Shown here piece by piece: positions 24,574 through 35,487 of a DNA stretch of 64,000 bases. The DNA lies in the NCBI GenBank assembly GCA_027422505.1, contig JAPQWV010000050.1, forward strand, positions 248,001 through 312,000, given 5' to 3'. The notes under the pieces were generated by a model. It saw only the letters and a program-made list of their open reading frames with translations. It had not been told where the DNA came from and did not search any database. Source of the stretch: Craterostigma plantagineum (Eukaryota; Streptophyta; Magnoliopsida; Lamiales; Linderniaceae). The translations under genes were made by a program, and so were the position numbers. Each line of letters starts with the position of its first letter. Position 1 is the first letter of the stretch.

Positions 24574-24639
24574 AAAAATCCATCAATATGTCTTCATGAG
24601 TGACTTTTCGGAATATTTAAGAAATGGCCTTTGACACTC

Positions 24640-24960
24640 TTTTTTCATAGAGGTTACTGTAGAAACTGTAAAAGCACTGATAAAGTAAAATGTTTATATT
24701 ATCTGAAAAAGCACCTATTTCACAGTTAGAATCCAATCTCCGCAAATCTAGCGTCTTCTAAATGTTAAAAAGACCAATGTATCCTTACTAACTATGGTAA
24801 AAGACTATTTTACCCTTCTTTAATGGCTATCAACAACAAATAAACAAAAAGTACTTTTTTCACAGAGGTTACTGTAGAATCTGTAAGCACCGATAAAGTA
24901 AAATATTTATAGTATCTGGAAAAGCACCCATTTCACAGTTAGAATCGAATCTTTACAAAT
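24640..24960. repeat. Two direct copies of a ~100-bp sequence, 215 bp apart
   Basis: Copy 1 is 24,640-24,740 and copy 2 is 24,855-24,960. Both start TTTTTTCA(T/C)AGAGGTTACTG and carry GATAAAGTAAAAT and TTTCACAGTTAGAATC. The spacer is not repeated. No function is apparent. Confidence 0.8.
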
Positions 24961-24999
24961 CTATCATGTGTTTCGTGTCTTCTAACTCTGTCACGGAAT

Positions 25000-25740
25000 C
25001 TCAACAATGATGGCAATTAACTGAGACCTGGGTAATGGATTGGGATGGGCCGGTTCCCCCGGTTCCGGCACTGTTCCGGTTCCGGTTCCGGTCCAGTTCC
25101 TGGATCATTTTCCCGGGACCGGACCAGACCCGCGGAGCTGAACCACGAGCCGTTAATGGGCCGGTTTCGGTTCCCGTTCCGGTTCGGCCCATTAATTTTC
25201 TTTTTTTTTTTTACTTAGAAACAAATTGAAGTTTAAAAAAACTTTTATTCCAAGAAAAAAAATTACAAAAAAAAGAAAAACTACTTAAAAATTACAAAAA
25301 AGAAAAAAAAACTATAAAAAAAAACCACTTAAAAATTAAAATAAGAAAAAAAATTACAAAAAAAAATTCGATATTACAAAAGAAAAAATATTACAATTTA
25401 TTCGACTTGACTATTAATTTAAACTATGTCCGGGGCCACCTTCGTCTGAACTGGAAGAACGGAACTCGTCGATGGCGTTCTCCCTTCGGTTCTTCAAGTT
25501 AGCCAAATACCAGTCCTTCAATAATGTTAGCATTGCGAGCGAAGTCGGGCTAAGGCTCGCACGTCGATCTCCGATAATTCGGCCGGATGTAGAGAAGGTG
25601 GACTCGGAAGCGACACTGTTTGCACGGCTAAAACATCTCGAGCGATGGCGGATATGGTCGGATAAAGTGTCGTGTTCGACTTCCACTATCCCAAAACGTC
25701 GAAGTCTTCAGGAGTCTGGAAGTTGTGAAGTGTGAATTGT
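25000..25740 (-). pseudogene. hAT transposase C-terminal remnant with terminal region
   Basis: The minus frame around 25,560-25,640 reads SVASESTFSTSGRIIGDRRASLSP, matching the hAT C-terminal dimerisation domain, the most conserved hAT motif. Downstream on that strand are a poly-A-rich tract and a GC-rich block of GGTTCCGG repeats (25,045-25,190), typical of hAT subterminal sequence. The catalytic part is missing. No duplication could be assigned. Confidence 0.75.
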
Positions 25741-26356
25741 GAATTGTTGTGATGATAAATTATTAGGATGTTGATGCTTTTTGAATTATTGATGAATTAT
25801 TTGTTGGTAAGATTAGTTGAATTATTATAATTATTTTATTAATATAACTCAGATTGGATTTAATGTAATTAGTTTTATTAGTGAATTTTCTTAATAGTAT
25901 AAATAGGTAAAATATTGTAATACTTTATCTCTCTAATTCCTCTTTTAAGACATTATCATAATAATATTATAATAATCGTGAAATATACGTACAATAATCG
26001 TGAGGTGTCCATTTGCATGGTGGATGGGGATTAGATCCATGTCTCCGACCTGTCCCTTCGACATCCACATGCATTACATGATAAGAAGTGCAATGATATA
26101 TAATACTACATAAAAATGTAAATAAGGCAATCAAAATGGACATATTCTCAGGATTGAAGATCAACGGCCTCGATTGAATATATAAACTTCCAAACACATT
26201 CAACATTGAAACTCCCAAACGATCAACCACTTGCAAATAATAATTAAAAAGTTTATCTACCTCATCTAAAGTCCAAGATCTGCCGACATACAAAACTGAG
26301 TCCTTGATATTTGTAATTATCACTTACTTCTTGCCAACTTCCACGATAGGGACAAT

Positions 26357-26814
26357 TAGGGCTGTCAAACGGGTTGGCCCGCCTCAACCCGTTTCGGACA
26401 GCTTCTAAACGGGCTACTAAACTAGTAGCCCGTCCCGCTTCACATTGGGTTGGCGGGCTAGTGGGCCAACTCGCTAACTATTTTTTTTTAATTTTTTCTT
26501 TTTATTTTTTTCGAATAACATTTTTATTAATAAATAATATTGGAATATTCAACATAAATCATTTATAATAGATAGTATAAGTTCAATGAAGCACTAGTAA
26601 TAAATATAATTTATTAATATTTTTAAATAGCTTACAAAACATATATTATATATAACAAATATATATCACATATATTTAATGGCGGGTCAAACCCTCCCGC
26701 CCCGCCTCAACCCGCGGCCCAAGCGTGCTGGCGCGGGCGGGGCCAACCCATCACACCTATTTTTCATGGCGGGGCGGGCCAACCCGACAGGCTCGGCCCG
26801 TTTTGACGGCTCTA
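26357..26814. mobile_element. hAT MITE, 458 bp, in the O-methyltransferase promoter
   Basis: The ends TAGGGCTGTC and GACGGCTCTA are flanked by an exact 8-bp duplication GGGACAAT (26,349-26,356 and 26,815-26,822). Subterminal regions are rich in GGCGGGCC words. Its right edge lies 104 bp before the O-methyltransferase start codon, so it must be close to or within the core promoter. Confidence 0.93.
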
Positions 26815-26918
26815 GGGACAATTGCACGTAGATTCAAGCTTTGCATAAAATCGTTCACCACGCACCACCACACCATTCTACATCAGAATTTAAGAAAGAA
26901 AGAAAAGAAAGAAAAAGG

Positions 26919-28098
26919 ATGTCTAATGAAAAACAACCATCTTCCCAAGAGCTTCTTGATGCCCACGACCACATGTGGAGCCAAATCTATTCCTTTGTAA
27001 GCTCTATGTGCCTCAAATGTGCAGTAGAATTAGGAATCCCCGACATACTCCACAAACACAATTCCCCAATGACCCTTACCGAACTAACCAAAGCCCTAAG
27101 CATAGACGAATCAAAAACCCTCGGCATATATCAGTTAATGCGTTTTCTTGTTCATGCAAAGTTCTTCACGAAGGTCAGCATCTCCGAGAAGGAAGAAGAA
27201 GAAGAAGAGAACAAAGTGTGCTTCATGCTTACGCCAGCCTATCGTCCATTCTTCATAAGGGATAATGACTTGAGCTTGGTTTCTTACATAGAAGCTGTTT
27301 TGTGCCCCGATTCTATAAATCCATCTATTTGTATGAGCAAATGGTTTCGAAGCAGTGATTACAACAGCCCTTTCTCGAGTTTCCATGGGAAGACGTTGTG
27401 GGAATTTTTCGCCAAAAGCAATCAAAAAATGGGCTCGTTGTTCCGCGAAGGCTTGGGCAGCGATGATCACTTGGTTAGCAGAATAGTGCCTAAAGAATGC
27501 AAAACAGTGTTCGAAGGATTGGAACTAATGGTTGATGTTGGAGGCGGCACTGGCAATATGGCAAAGGCTATCACTGATGAGTTTCCAAATTTAAAATGTA
27601 TAGTTTTTGATCTTCCTCAGGTAGTTGAAGGCTTAAATGGAGACGATAGAGTGACCTTCGTAGGTGGATCCATGTTTGAATCCATTCCTCCTTGCGATGC
27701 AGTGTTCTTTAAGGTATGCAAAAGATATATATATATGTAATGACTGTTGCATGAAGGTATTAATTGCTCTTACTCAACTTTGCGTATATGGTGACTAACA
27801 GTTTACACTGCATAACTGGAACGATGAGGATTGTCTCAAGGTATTGGGAAAATGCAAAGAAGCCATCAAGCACAAGGGAGGTAAAGTGATTGTCATTGAT
27901 ATGGTTGTTGGGGATAAAGAAGAAGATCAAAAGGCGACGGAAACTCAACTAATCTTCGATATGTTGGCATTTTTTTATTTTGGTTCCAAGGAGAGAACTG
28001 AGAAAGATTGGGCTAAGTTGTTCTCTGAAGCTGGTTTCACGAGCTATAAGATGACTCCACTCTTGGGAACAAGGTCCCTCATTGAAGTCTTTCCATGA
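26919..28098 (+). CDS. Class II small-molecule O-methyltransferase (COMT/flavonoid OMT type)
   Basis: Exon 1 is 26,919-27,713 and exon 2 is 27,802-28,098, joined in phase 0 by GT-AG, giving 363 residues, normal for the family. An N-terminal dimerisation winged-helix part comes first (residues about 15-110). The SAM-binding motif VDVGGGTG is at 205-212, FDLPQVV at 230-236, and LHNWND with the general-base His at 269, the position known from alfalfa COMT. The C-terminal part has SEAGFTSYK and ends RSLIEVFP. The chosen ATG follows a GAAAGAAAAAGG leader; upstream in-frame codons lack an ATG. These enzymes move a methyl group from SAM to a hydroxyl of phenylpropanoids or flavonoids in the cytosol. 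The substrate cannot be told. The usual KW(I/V)LHDW is KFTLHNW here, and residues 91-97 form an unusual EEEEEE(N) insertion. Confidence 0.92.
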
Positions 28099-28943
28099 AC
28101 GATCGTGTCAATTTGATCCATCTGCTATTATTCTAAGTAGTCTAATGTGCTGCTTTTGCTCTTTTCAAATTACTCTCTGTTGCAATAAGTTAAAGAAACA
28201 ATGATGTATAAATGTTCATGTTAGGCAATCTTTATTACAATGGATCGTGAAACTATTGATATGTGGAGCCTGAGATGGCCTTGCATCTATAATTCTCATT
28301 TTCTATGAGCCCTATTTAGTTTTCGGTGTGGATGATCAGCCACGGATGATAAATGGTAATATTTTGGTGAACTTTGCAAATTGAGTTTCTGGCATTATCG
28401 TCGTCATCATCATCATCATCATCATCATGCAAATCACTCATGAAGTGAGAACATAATCCTCTTATTTCAACGTCGTCCATTATCGATCAATTCGACATAA
28501 TTAAACGGAGACATTATTTGGTTTACAATATCCTTCTTAAGGGGATGGTAAAGATGATAGTAGATTATAGATGTAGAGTTACGGCCATTCCATTACTTGT
28601 TATTGGCTAGGCATGAAAATCTGAAAGATAGCCGGGAGACAAGGGTTGTGACCCTAAAGAAAATGCAAACCCCATGGCGTAGGATGTGTATCACGAACGA
28701 TGTGCTTTAATTTATCGAACTCTTATGAGTCCGGAAACTGCATGACATGTACATTAATTTAGAGGTAGGCTATGTGGACTTTCATCAATCGTCCCGACCG
28801 TTATAGCCCTTATCGAACTCTTTAGTTCCATCATCGGCCATCATCAGCGGCGGAACAACTTCTACTCCTTTTCCTCTTCAGATTGGGTGCTTGTTGAGTC
28901 TCTTCTTTTCCGACAACACTATAGGAATCGAAGCTCCCCCAAT
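28099..28943. other. Intergenic stretch with a CAT microsatellite
   Basis: The 3' flank of the O-methyltransferase. A (CAT)n run of about 8 units lies at 28,404-28,429. No gene or transposon end was recognised. Confidence 0.5.
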
Positions 28944-29215
28944 CACTAGTACAAAACCTCAAATAGGTGATGGTTGTTTTTGGTTATAGGCGACACTAAA
29001 CTCACCGACGCGCATAATAAGACTATAGGCGTCGGCTGTTAACCGTCGCTTATTACCAGTTATAGGCGTCGCTCGGTTGCGACACAATTTACGCAAAAAG
29101 ATGTGATGGTTTCTTAAAAAACCGACGCTCAATGTGTACTAATTATTAATTCTCTTAAAATAATATTTATTCTAGGCGACGATTTTAACACAACAACCGA
29201 CACTGATTTACTATT
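28944..29215 (+). mobile_element. CACTA-type transposon, left terminal fragment
   Basis: The sequence starts CACTAGTACAAAACCTCAAA, the canonical start of plant En/Spm-like elements. It is followed by subterminal words of the type ATAGGCGACACT, ATAGGCGTCGGCTG and ATAGGCGTCGCTCGG in both orientations. A fold-back MULE cuts it at 29,216. The interior may continue at 30,379-30,985. The right CACTA end was not found. Confidence 0.7.
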
Positions 29216-29224
29216 ATTTTGTAA

Positions 29225-30369
29225 GGGATAATTGCAAATTTGGTCCCTCAATTATAGGTCTACATCAGTTTCAGTCCCTCGAAAACACACGTTATCAATA
29301 TATGTCCCTCGGGTTTTAACCGTTAATCAATTTATATCCTTTCCGTCAAGTGTGACTGGGTTGGCCGTCAAAACTAGCGGAATTGACCATTAATGCCTCT
29401 AAATATTTTAAAAAAATTGCATAAATATTAGAAAACGAAAATAAAATTTCAAAAATATAATAAAAGTAAAAATGTAAAAAAGATAAAATTGAAAATATAA
29501 TTAAAATAAGCATAAAATAAGAAACAAAATATAAATTTTCAAAAATAAAAATATAATTAAAATAAAAAGAAATTAAAATTCTAAAAATCAGAGATATATT
29601 CAAAATATAAAAGAAACCAAAATAAAATTACAAATTTTAACTAAAACAAAAAAAATTATTTGGAAAAACCAGAAATAAATTTAATTAAAAAAATTAAAGA
29701 TCAGATTCTTTCATGATCAATATTCGCTATTCGAATTTTTTTTCAACAGTCATCTCCTCAGCAAAGTGATCAACAACACTTTTGTTGGACGTGGCCCTGA
29801 TCCCCTGCTTCCTTTTTTGGGAAAAAACAATGTTTTTTTTTTAAAGTTCTAAAAATATTTTAAATTTATTTTTCATTTTGTTTTTATTTTAGTTATATTT
29901 CTGGTTTTTCTAAATTAATATTTTTTATTTTAATTAAAACTTTTAATTTGATTTTTGGTTTCTTTTTTATTTTAAATATATCTCTATTTTTTTAGAGTTC
30001 TAGTTTCTTTTTATTTCAACAATATTTTTTTAATTTATAAAATTTATATTTTTTCGTATTTTATTTTTACTTTAACTATATTTTCAATTTGCAAATTTTA
30101 GTCTCTTTTTTCATTTTTAATTCTATTATACTTTTTAAATTTGTCGTTTTTTAATATTTAAGCAATTTTCTTTTTTTTAAAAAAAAAATATTTAATGGCA
30201 CTAACGGTCAATTCCATTAGTTTTGACGGTCAACCCGGCCAAACTTGACGGAAAAGACTGAACTTGATTAACGGTTAAAAACTAAGGGACATATATTGAC
30301 AACGTGTGTTTTCGAGGGACTGAAACTGATATAGGCCTATAACTGAGGAACCAAATTTGCAATTATCCC
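29225..30369. mobile_element. Fold-back MULE-like element, second family, 1,145 bp
   Basis: The ends GGGATAATTGCAAATTTGGT and ACCAAATTTGCAATTATCCC are perfect inverted repeats with an exact 9-bp duplication ATTTTGTAA (29,216-29,224 and 30,370-30,378). The long arms contain TGACGGTCAA words and the AT-rich interior is non-coding. The end sequence differs from the GGGATAAAACC family at 14,556. Confidence 0.93.
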
Positions 30370-30985
30370 ATTTTGTAATATAATATTTTTTTTTCCGCAT
30401 CTCCCTGTAACCCAAATCAATCCAAATACCAAATCAAACCAAAACCTAAAATTTGCCACGAAAATCTGGTAATGACAAATCCATTATCCAACGTAAATAT
30501 CCAACTAACAACATAAAATATCCAACTAATCAAACATAAATATCCAACTACACTCGTGTCTACATATCAATAAATAAATCTACAACAATCACATCACCAG
30601 ACAAACTTCTTTGAAATATTCTGCGAAAATCTCTTTAATCGTTTATTTGTTGTAAACGGTATCTTCTAATACCTGTAACATTAGCCAACAACAAACGCCA
30701 TTAAAACATAAAAATAGACTAAGGCAATTATTTGAAAATCTACGAAGATGACGCAAATTATCATACCTTTACTAAATTGTTTCGATCTTGTCCCAAGATT
30801 CGTACGTGATCAAACATATATCGCATGACATAGTAGCCACACAATCACTATCGGACGGTTGTCGATGGCACTATATTTTTGAAAATAACAAAATATTATA
30901 AGAATCTTAATGGAGATGCCTTCTTACTTTGAACTGCACCAACGAACTGTTGCCGTCTTTATTGCCCTCAAAATCAGAAATTTCA
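30370..30985. other. Non-coding stretch before the 5S cluster
   Basis: AT-rich, with repeated ATCCAACTAA words near 30,490-30,550. It is likely the interior of the interrupted CACTA element, but no frame or end confirms this. Confidence 0.4.
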
Positions 30986-30990
30986 GACCC

Positions 30991-31094
30991 GCATTAATCC
31001 ACCGGATCCCATCAGAACTCCGAAGTTAAGCGTGCTTGGGCGAGAGTCGTATTAGAATGGGTGACCCCCTGGGAAGTTCTCGTGTTGCACCGCC
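30991..31094 (+). rRNA. 5S rRNA copy 1, 5'-truncated
   Basis: Matches plant 5S from GCATTAATCCACCGGATCCC to the end, including the internal control region AAGTTAAGCGTGCTTGGGCG and GGGTGACC, then a T-run terminator. The first ~14 bases are replaced. A few substitutions lie in the 3' half (GTCGTATTAGAATGG). Confidence 0.85.
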
Positions 31095-31778
31095 TTTTTT
31101 ACTTGTGATAACATCCTTCGGGTATTAATTTTGCAATGAAGTGACGGTGTTACTTCTCGCAATCAACACCTATTCATTTCCCAAATCTAAAGTTTTACAA
31201 AAGAATCACGTGAATAGTGCTTCTCTACTATATTTTCTTCGTTTAAAAGGCGAGACGTCTACGATTGCGACGTTCACGAACTGGCATGGTTACCGAGCGA
31301 CGCGTCTGTTTTTGTTGCATATATTCAAATATTTTCACTAGTGCAAACAAAACAACTACGTGCAATAAACTAAACGAGTGCGATCATACGTGCACTAATC
31401 CACCGAATCCCATCAGCACTCCAAAGTCAAGCGTGCTTGGGCGAGAGTAGTACTATGATGGGTGACCCCCCGGAAAGTCCTTATGTTGCACCGCCTTTTT
31501 TTACTCGTGATAACATCTTTCGGGTATTAATTTTGCCATAAAGTGACGGTGTTACTTTTCGCTCTAACACATATACATTTCCCAAATCTCAAGTTTTACA
31601 AAAGAATCACGTGAATAGTGCTTTTGTACTATATTTTCTTCGTTGAAAATGCGAGAATATCTACGACTGCGACGTTCACGAACTGGCGTGGTTACCGAGC
31701 AACGCGCCTGTCTTTGTTGCATATATTCAATATATTTTCATTAGTACAAACAAAACAACTACATGCAATAAACTAAAC
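31095..31778. repeat. 5S intergenic spacers
   Basis: Spacers of about 285 bp between 5S copies share GTGATAACATC(C/T)TTCGGGT, AAAGTGACGGTGTTAC-type words and TGTTGCATATATTCAA. The shared spacers show these are tandem rDNA units, not dispersed 5S-derived elements. Confidence 0.8.
31376..31494 (+). rRNA. 5S rRNA copy 2
   Basis: Full length at about 119 nt, from GAGTGCGATCATACG to TTGCACCGCC followed by seven T. It differs from consensus in the internal promoter (CCAAAGTCAAGCGTGC) and near the end (CGGAAAGTCCTTATG), so it is probably a pseudogene. Spacing to copy 1 is 401 bp. Confidence 0.85.
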
Positions 31779-31896
31779 GGGTGCGATCATACCAGCACTA
31801 ACCCACCGGATCCCATCGGAACTCCAGAGTTAAGCGTCCTTGGGCGAGAGTAGTACCAGAATGGGTGACTCCTGGGAAGTCCTCGTGTTGCACCCC
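31779..31896 (+). rRNA. 5S rRNA copy 3, best preserved
   Basis: Full length at about 118 nt, from GGGTGCGATCATACCAGCAC to GTTGCACCCC with a T-run after it. It keeps GAGTTAAGCG..CTTGGGCGAG. One change (CGTCCTTGG for CGTGCTTGG) lies in box C, and a base is missing in GTGACTCCTGG. It has C at -1 but no TATA near -28, so activity is doubtful. Confidence 0.88.
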
Positions 31897-32057
31897 CTTT
31901 TTTTACTCGTGATAACATCATTCGGCTATTAATTTTGCAATGAAGTGACGGTGTTACGTTTCGCTCTCAACACCTATGGATTTCAACTAAGGCGTGGTTA
32001 TCGAGCAACGCGCTGTAATTGTTGACAGCGAAACGTAACACCATCACTTCATTGTGA

Positions 32058-32146
32058 CGGGGTCATCCATTTTAGTACTACTCTCGCCCAAGCACACTTA
32101 ACTTCGGAGTTCCGATGGAATCCGGTGCATTAGTGTTGGTATGATC
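32058..32146 (-). rRNA. 5S rRNA fragment, inverted
   Basis: The reverse strand holds 5S from ATACCAACACTAATGCACCGG through AGTTAAGTGTGCTTGGGCGA to GGATGACCCC, and lacks the last ~20 bases. It is fused through a partial spacer to copy 3's downstream spacer, so the cluster end is an inverted repeat. Its outer side abuts a Copia integrase remnant. Confidence 0.85.
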
Positions 32147-32184
32147 GGTAACCATGCCAGTACGTAAATGTCGCAGTCTTAGAT

Positions 32185-33780
32185 GCATGTAATATAGCAT
32201 GTCCCCAACAAGACGACTGAAGCTTCGATTTCATCAATAATGGCCTTGAATCGACGATTCTGCAAGACCGTTTTGCGTATGAACATGTGGCACAGGATGC
32301 TCAACATCAATACCGATAGATATACAATAATCATTAAATGCCTTGGAAGTAAATTCACCAGCATTATCAAGCGTATTTTCTTTATCGCTCTTAATCGAAT
32401 CAACTGAGCAAGTAATCTCGCAAATGCCACGTTCCTCGTAGATAATAAACATACATGTGACCATCTACTTGATGCATCAATTAGTACCATAAAATATTTA
32501 AATGATCCACATGATGGGTGTATCGGCCCACAAATATCACAATGTATACGTTCGAAAAATACAATAGATTTGTTGGTCCCTATTTTATCCAACAATACCG
32601 ACCTACGACGATTTACCACGCTAATGATGAAAGATTTGAAGCTTGTGCATGGGGTGGGTTAGTGTAGACGATGGGTGCTTTGAAAACGCTTTGTTTTACT
32701 ATTCAACACACACAACTCACACATACTACACCAAAAACACACACCCTAATAAATTAGGATTTGGGGGTATATATACCACATGAGTTGGTATATTATACCC
32801 CTAGTAACTAAGAACTAGAATATTACTAACTAGTCCAAAGTTAATTAAATACAAACCAACTAAGGTAAACACGTTGAAATTGAACACTATAAAATATTCC
32901 TAACAAGATTCATTCTTTACTTTCATTGGCGAATAATTAACTTCTCTTTAGAGCAATCAACACAAGAAAATTCATTAGATTGAAGAATCCTCCGATTCTT
33001 TATTAAATGTTCACGCGAATTTTCATTATCTTTCTCATCATAATTGAACCGTGATGGCCCAACCTGTCATGCCAAGTATTAAATATACTGTTATCGGCAA
33101 ACTTCTGGTTTGTAACAGCATAAGATTCAACTGTTCTAAGATATGTGTAGTATAGTCCAGAATCAAAAGATGACAATATTCGATCTTTCCTTTTTGTGCA
33201 GTCTCAACATGATATCCGTTATTCCAGATAGCTTTAAAGCTTAATAAATTTATTTGAGACTTAAAAGAATATCAATTATCAGCTCCGTTATTTCGGATAG
33301 CTTTAAAGCTTAATAAATTTCTTTGAGACTTAGAAGAATAACGCATTCTCAATTATCAGCCTTGTTCCTTGAGGTAGTAAAATATTAGTTCTTCCGAAGC
33401 CTTCAATTATACTTGTGTTACCCGATATAGTGATAACACTTGATTTCTTCATGTCAAGATGATCAAAATATTTCTTCTCTCAAGTCGTTGCGCAGTCTGC
33501 AAGACATAATTCTCCGTTACACATGCTTGTATCCATCGTATGTATATCCTCACTCGTGAAACTATCTCGACGGAGGTTGATCGTTGCCGGAGAGTGTGGT
33601 GCTGATAACGTGTTACAAATATTATTGTGATTACTATTTATATTATGATAATTATGATAATATAATTATAGACAGAAATATTCAGAGAGTAAGTATGAAT
33701 AATTTTAATACTTTGTTGTGTTTTTACAATACAACTCAAGGTGTCTATTTATAGACAAATTTCTCAAATTACAACCATAA
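32185..33780 (-). pseudogene. Deleted Copia retrotransposon, minus strand
   Basis: Read on the minus strand, an LTR-like leader with TATAAATAGACACC (33,741-33,754) is followed by a gag start region at about 33,610-33,570. Next comes a protease-linked segment (GFGRTNILLPQGTRL, about 33,350-33,410), then NGYHVETAQKGKIEYC (about 33,180-33,220), then integrase (SVLLDKIGTNKSIVFFERIHCDICGP and DNAGEFTSKAFNDYC) to 32,190. Most of gag, RT and RNase H are gone, and stops and shifts are frequent. A solo LTR lies inside (32,637-32,905). The Pack-MULE at 33,790 cut its LTR side. Confidence 0.8.
32637..32905 (-). mobile_element. Solo LTR, 269 bp, nested in the deleted Copia
   Basis: The segment starts TGAAGCTTGTGCATGG and ends ATTCCTAACA, with an exact 5-bp duplication AGATT on both sides (32,632-32,636 and 32,906-32,910). 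Read in reverse it starts TGTTAGGAATATTTTATAG, a common Copia LTR start, so the minus orientation is likelier. Removing it rejoins the integrase region. Confidence 0.88.
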
Positions 33781-33789
33781 AATAACATA

Positions 33790-35487
33790 GACTTAATTGT
33801 TTTTTTAGTCTCATTGGTTAGGAGATTTGGCGTTATAAGGACACGTATTATGCGGGTTGGCAAAATAGGGACTTTAACTATCAAAATCATGCATTATAGG
33901 GACAATTTACCCTAAAATTCCCACGTGAGACTCATGTGACCGTATTTTACGACGTGGATGCTGATGTGGCTCCGGACCAGCAGAGTCACGATGTGGAAAA
34001 ATTGCCACGTCCTAAATAAATTAAAAAATAACCCTGCAACGGAAAATCCGTCACACAAAATCAACTGAAAATAAAATAAAAAGGTAAAACCACGCACAAA
34101 ATCCGTTGCCGTACCTCCACGCACAAAAACTGTTCCCAGATCCGCCGCTACCTTCCCTCCACAGATCCGCCGCCAAGTGCTACCTTTCATCCCCATATCT
34201 GCCGCCTATCAGCGGCGCCGTCATCGCTGGCACCTTCCTTGCACATCTCCGCCGCCGAGCAACCGCGCGTCTCGCAAGTCTGCCGCAATCTTCCGGGACC
34301 TGGCGGCCACACTGCCCATCCCCAAACAAGCCGAGCACCGCCGCAGATCTGCCCGTCGCCGTCAACGCTAACAGCACCACACCGCAGATCTGGGGAATTT
34401 GACCTATTTGGGGCTGAGACATCTGAGCCGAGCTGTGTTGGGTAGGGTTTACAAAAAGCCGCTAGGATCTGAGCTACCTTACGCCTGAGCAGTCGCCGTA
34501 GCCGTTGCCGCCCAACTCCACGGCACTGCAGATCTGGCGCACCACCATACCCAAATCCGAAGCAACCCACCACCACCACACGCATACCTGACGCAGACCA
34601 TCGCCGCCCAAAACACAGCCACGCCTAGACCGCCGCCACAACATCCGCCGGATCCGAGCAGCCGAGAAATGAAGAAAGAAAAGAATGAATGAGAGAAAAT
34701 GAGAGAGAGGTGAGTTGGGAGAATGAGAAGAGAGAGAGGTGAGGCGAGCTTTTCTTTTCCCATTTTTTCATGTTTATGTTTGTGAGCGGATCCGTCGCAA
34801 CCATTATTATTTTAAATCTTTTATGACGTGTCGCCACGTCGTAATTTTTAATGACCTGTCGAGTAATTAAGCACACATGTCAGCGGGTCGGACGTCACAT
34901 CAGCAGCTTTGGATCAACATACGGGGTTGGATCGTATATTGTCCCTAAATTACCATTTTTTCAAAGTTAAAGTCCCTATTTTGCCAACTCGCAAAATACG
35001 TGTAACATCCCGACCCATACCGGGACCTGTGGGGTTGGGCCCACAACATCCGACTGATAGTCTGGCCCCACTGTATCACCACTTAACCTTTCAGTGTGCT
35101 TTTTCCTCACTCACATGCGCCCTGGGCAAACTTTCCAAGGGGTCACCCATCTTAAGATTTCCCCAAGTCAAGCACGCTTAACTTTGGAGTTCTTACGGAT
35201 AGACTCCCGGAAAGGTAGGCCGACCTCGGTGATATGAGTAGTACTATCAATTCCCTTATACGATTCTTAGCCTGACAAGCCCATACATTGTCAGTCTCAG
35301 GATCCCCTCTCATTCGGGTGTCGGATCTGTTCGTTCATGTATCCCTCTCCGTAGTTTGCACCTCGTACTGTACCCCATACATCCGAGTAGACGCGTGGCT
35401 CACCCCGTGTCCACGGCTCGGGTGTCGCAATACGTGTCCATATAATGCCAACCCCCTAACTTATGAGACTAAAAAAATAATTAAGCC
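33790..35487. mobile_element. Pack-MULE-like element with GC-rich cargo, containing a nested solo LTR
   Basis: The ends GACTTAATTGTTTTTTTAG and CTAAAAAAATAATTAAGCC are inverted repeats of the family also present at 45,722-46,699. The flanks AATAACATA (33,781-33,789) and AATAAAATA (35,488-35,496) match in 8 of 9 bases, as in a Mutator duplication. Between the arms, 34,100-34,660 is GC-rich, full of CCGCCG and GATCTG words and unlike the AT-rich interiors of other copies, followed by a GA-rich tract. Such interiors in MULEs are often captured gene pieces. No intact frame or known protein was recognised in it. A Cassandra-type solo LTR splits the right arm. Confidence 0.8.
35001..35429 (-). mobile_element. 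Cassandra-type solo LTR carrying 5S rRNA sequence, 429 bp
   Basis: It runs from TGTAACATCCCGACCC to GGGTGTCGCA with an exact 5-bp duplication ATACG on both sides (34,996-35,000 and 35,430-35,434). On the minus strand, about 35,215-35,140, it contains the 5S internal promoter region (AACTCCAAAGTTAAGCGTGC, GATGGGTGACCCC). LTRs with an embedded 5S gene define the Cassandra TRIM elements. It lies inside the right arm of the Pack-MULE. No internal domain or second LTR remains. Confidence 0.88.

Noticed and set aside
27135..27470. 111-codon antisense frame
   Set aside because: Shadow of the O-methyltransferase exon 1.
28404..28429. Possible CRISPR-like repeats
   Set aside because: A simple CAT microsatellite; nothing in the window has repeat-spacer structure, and this is a plant genome.
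34180..34763. Several overlapping frames in the Pack-MULE core
   Set aside because: GC-rich low-complexity sequence is open in many frames; no frame shows a known domain or codon pattern that stands out.
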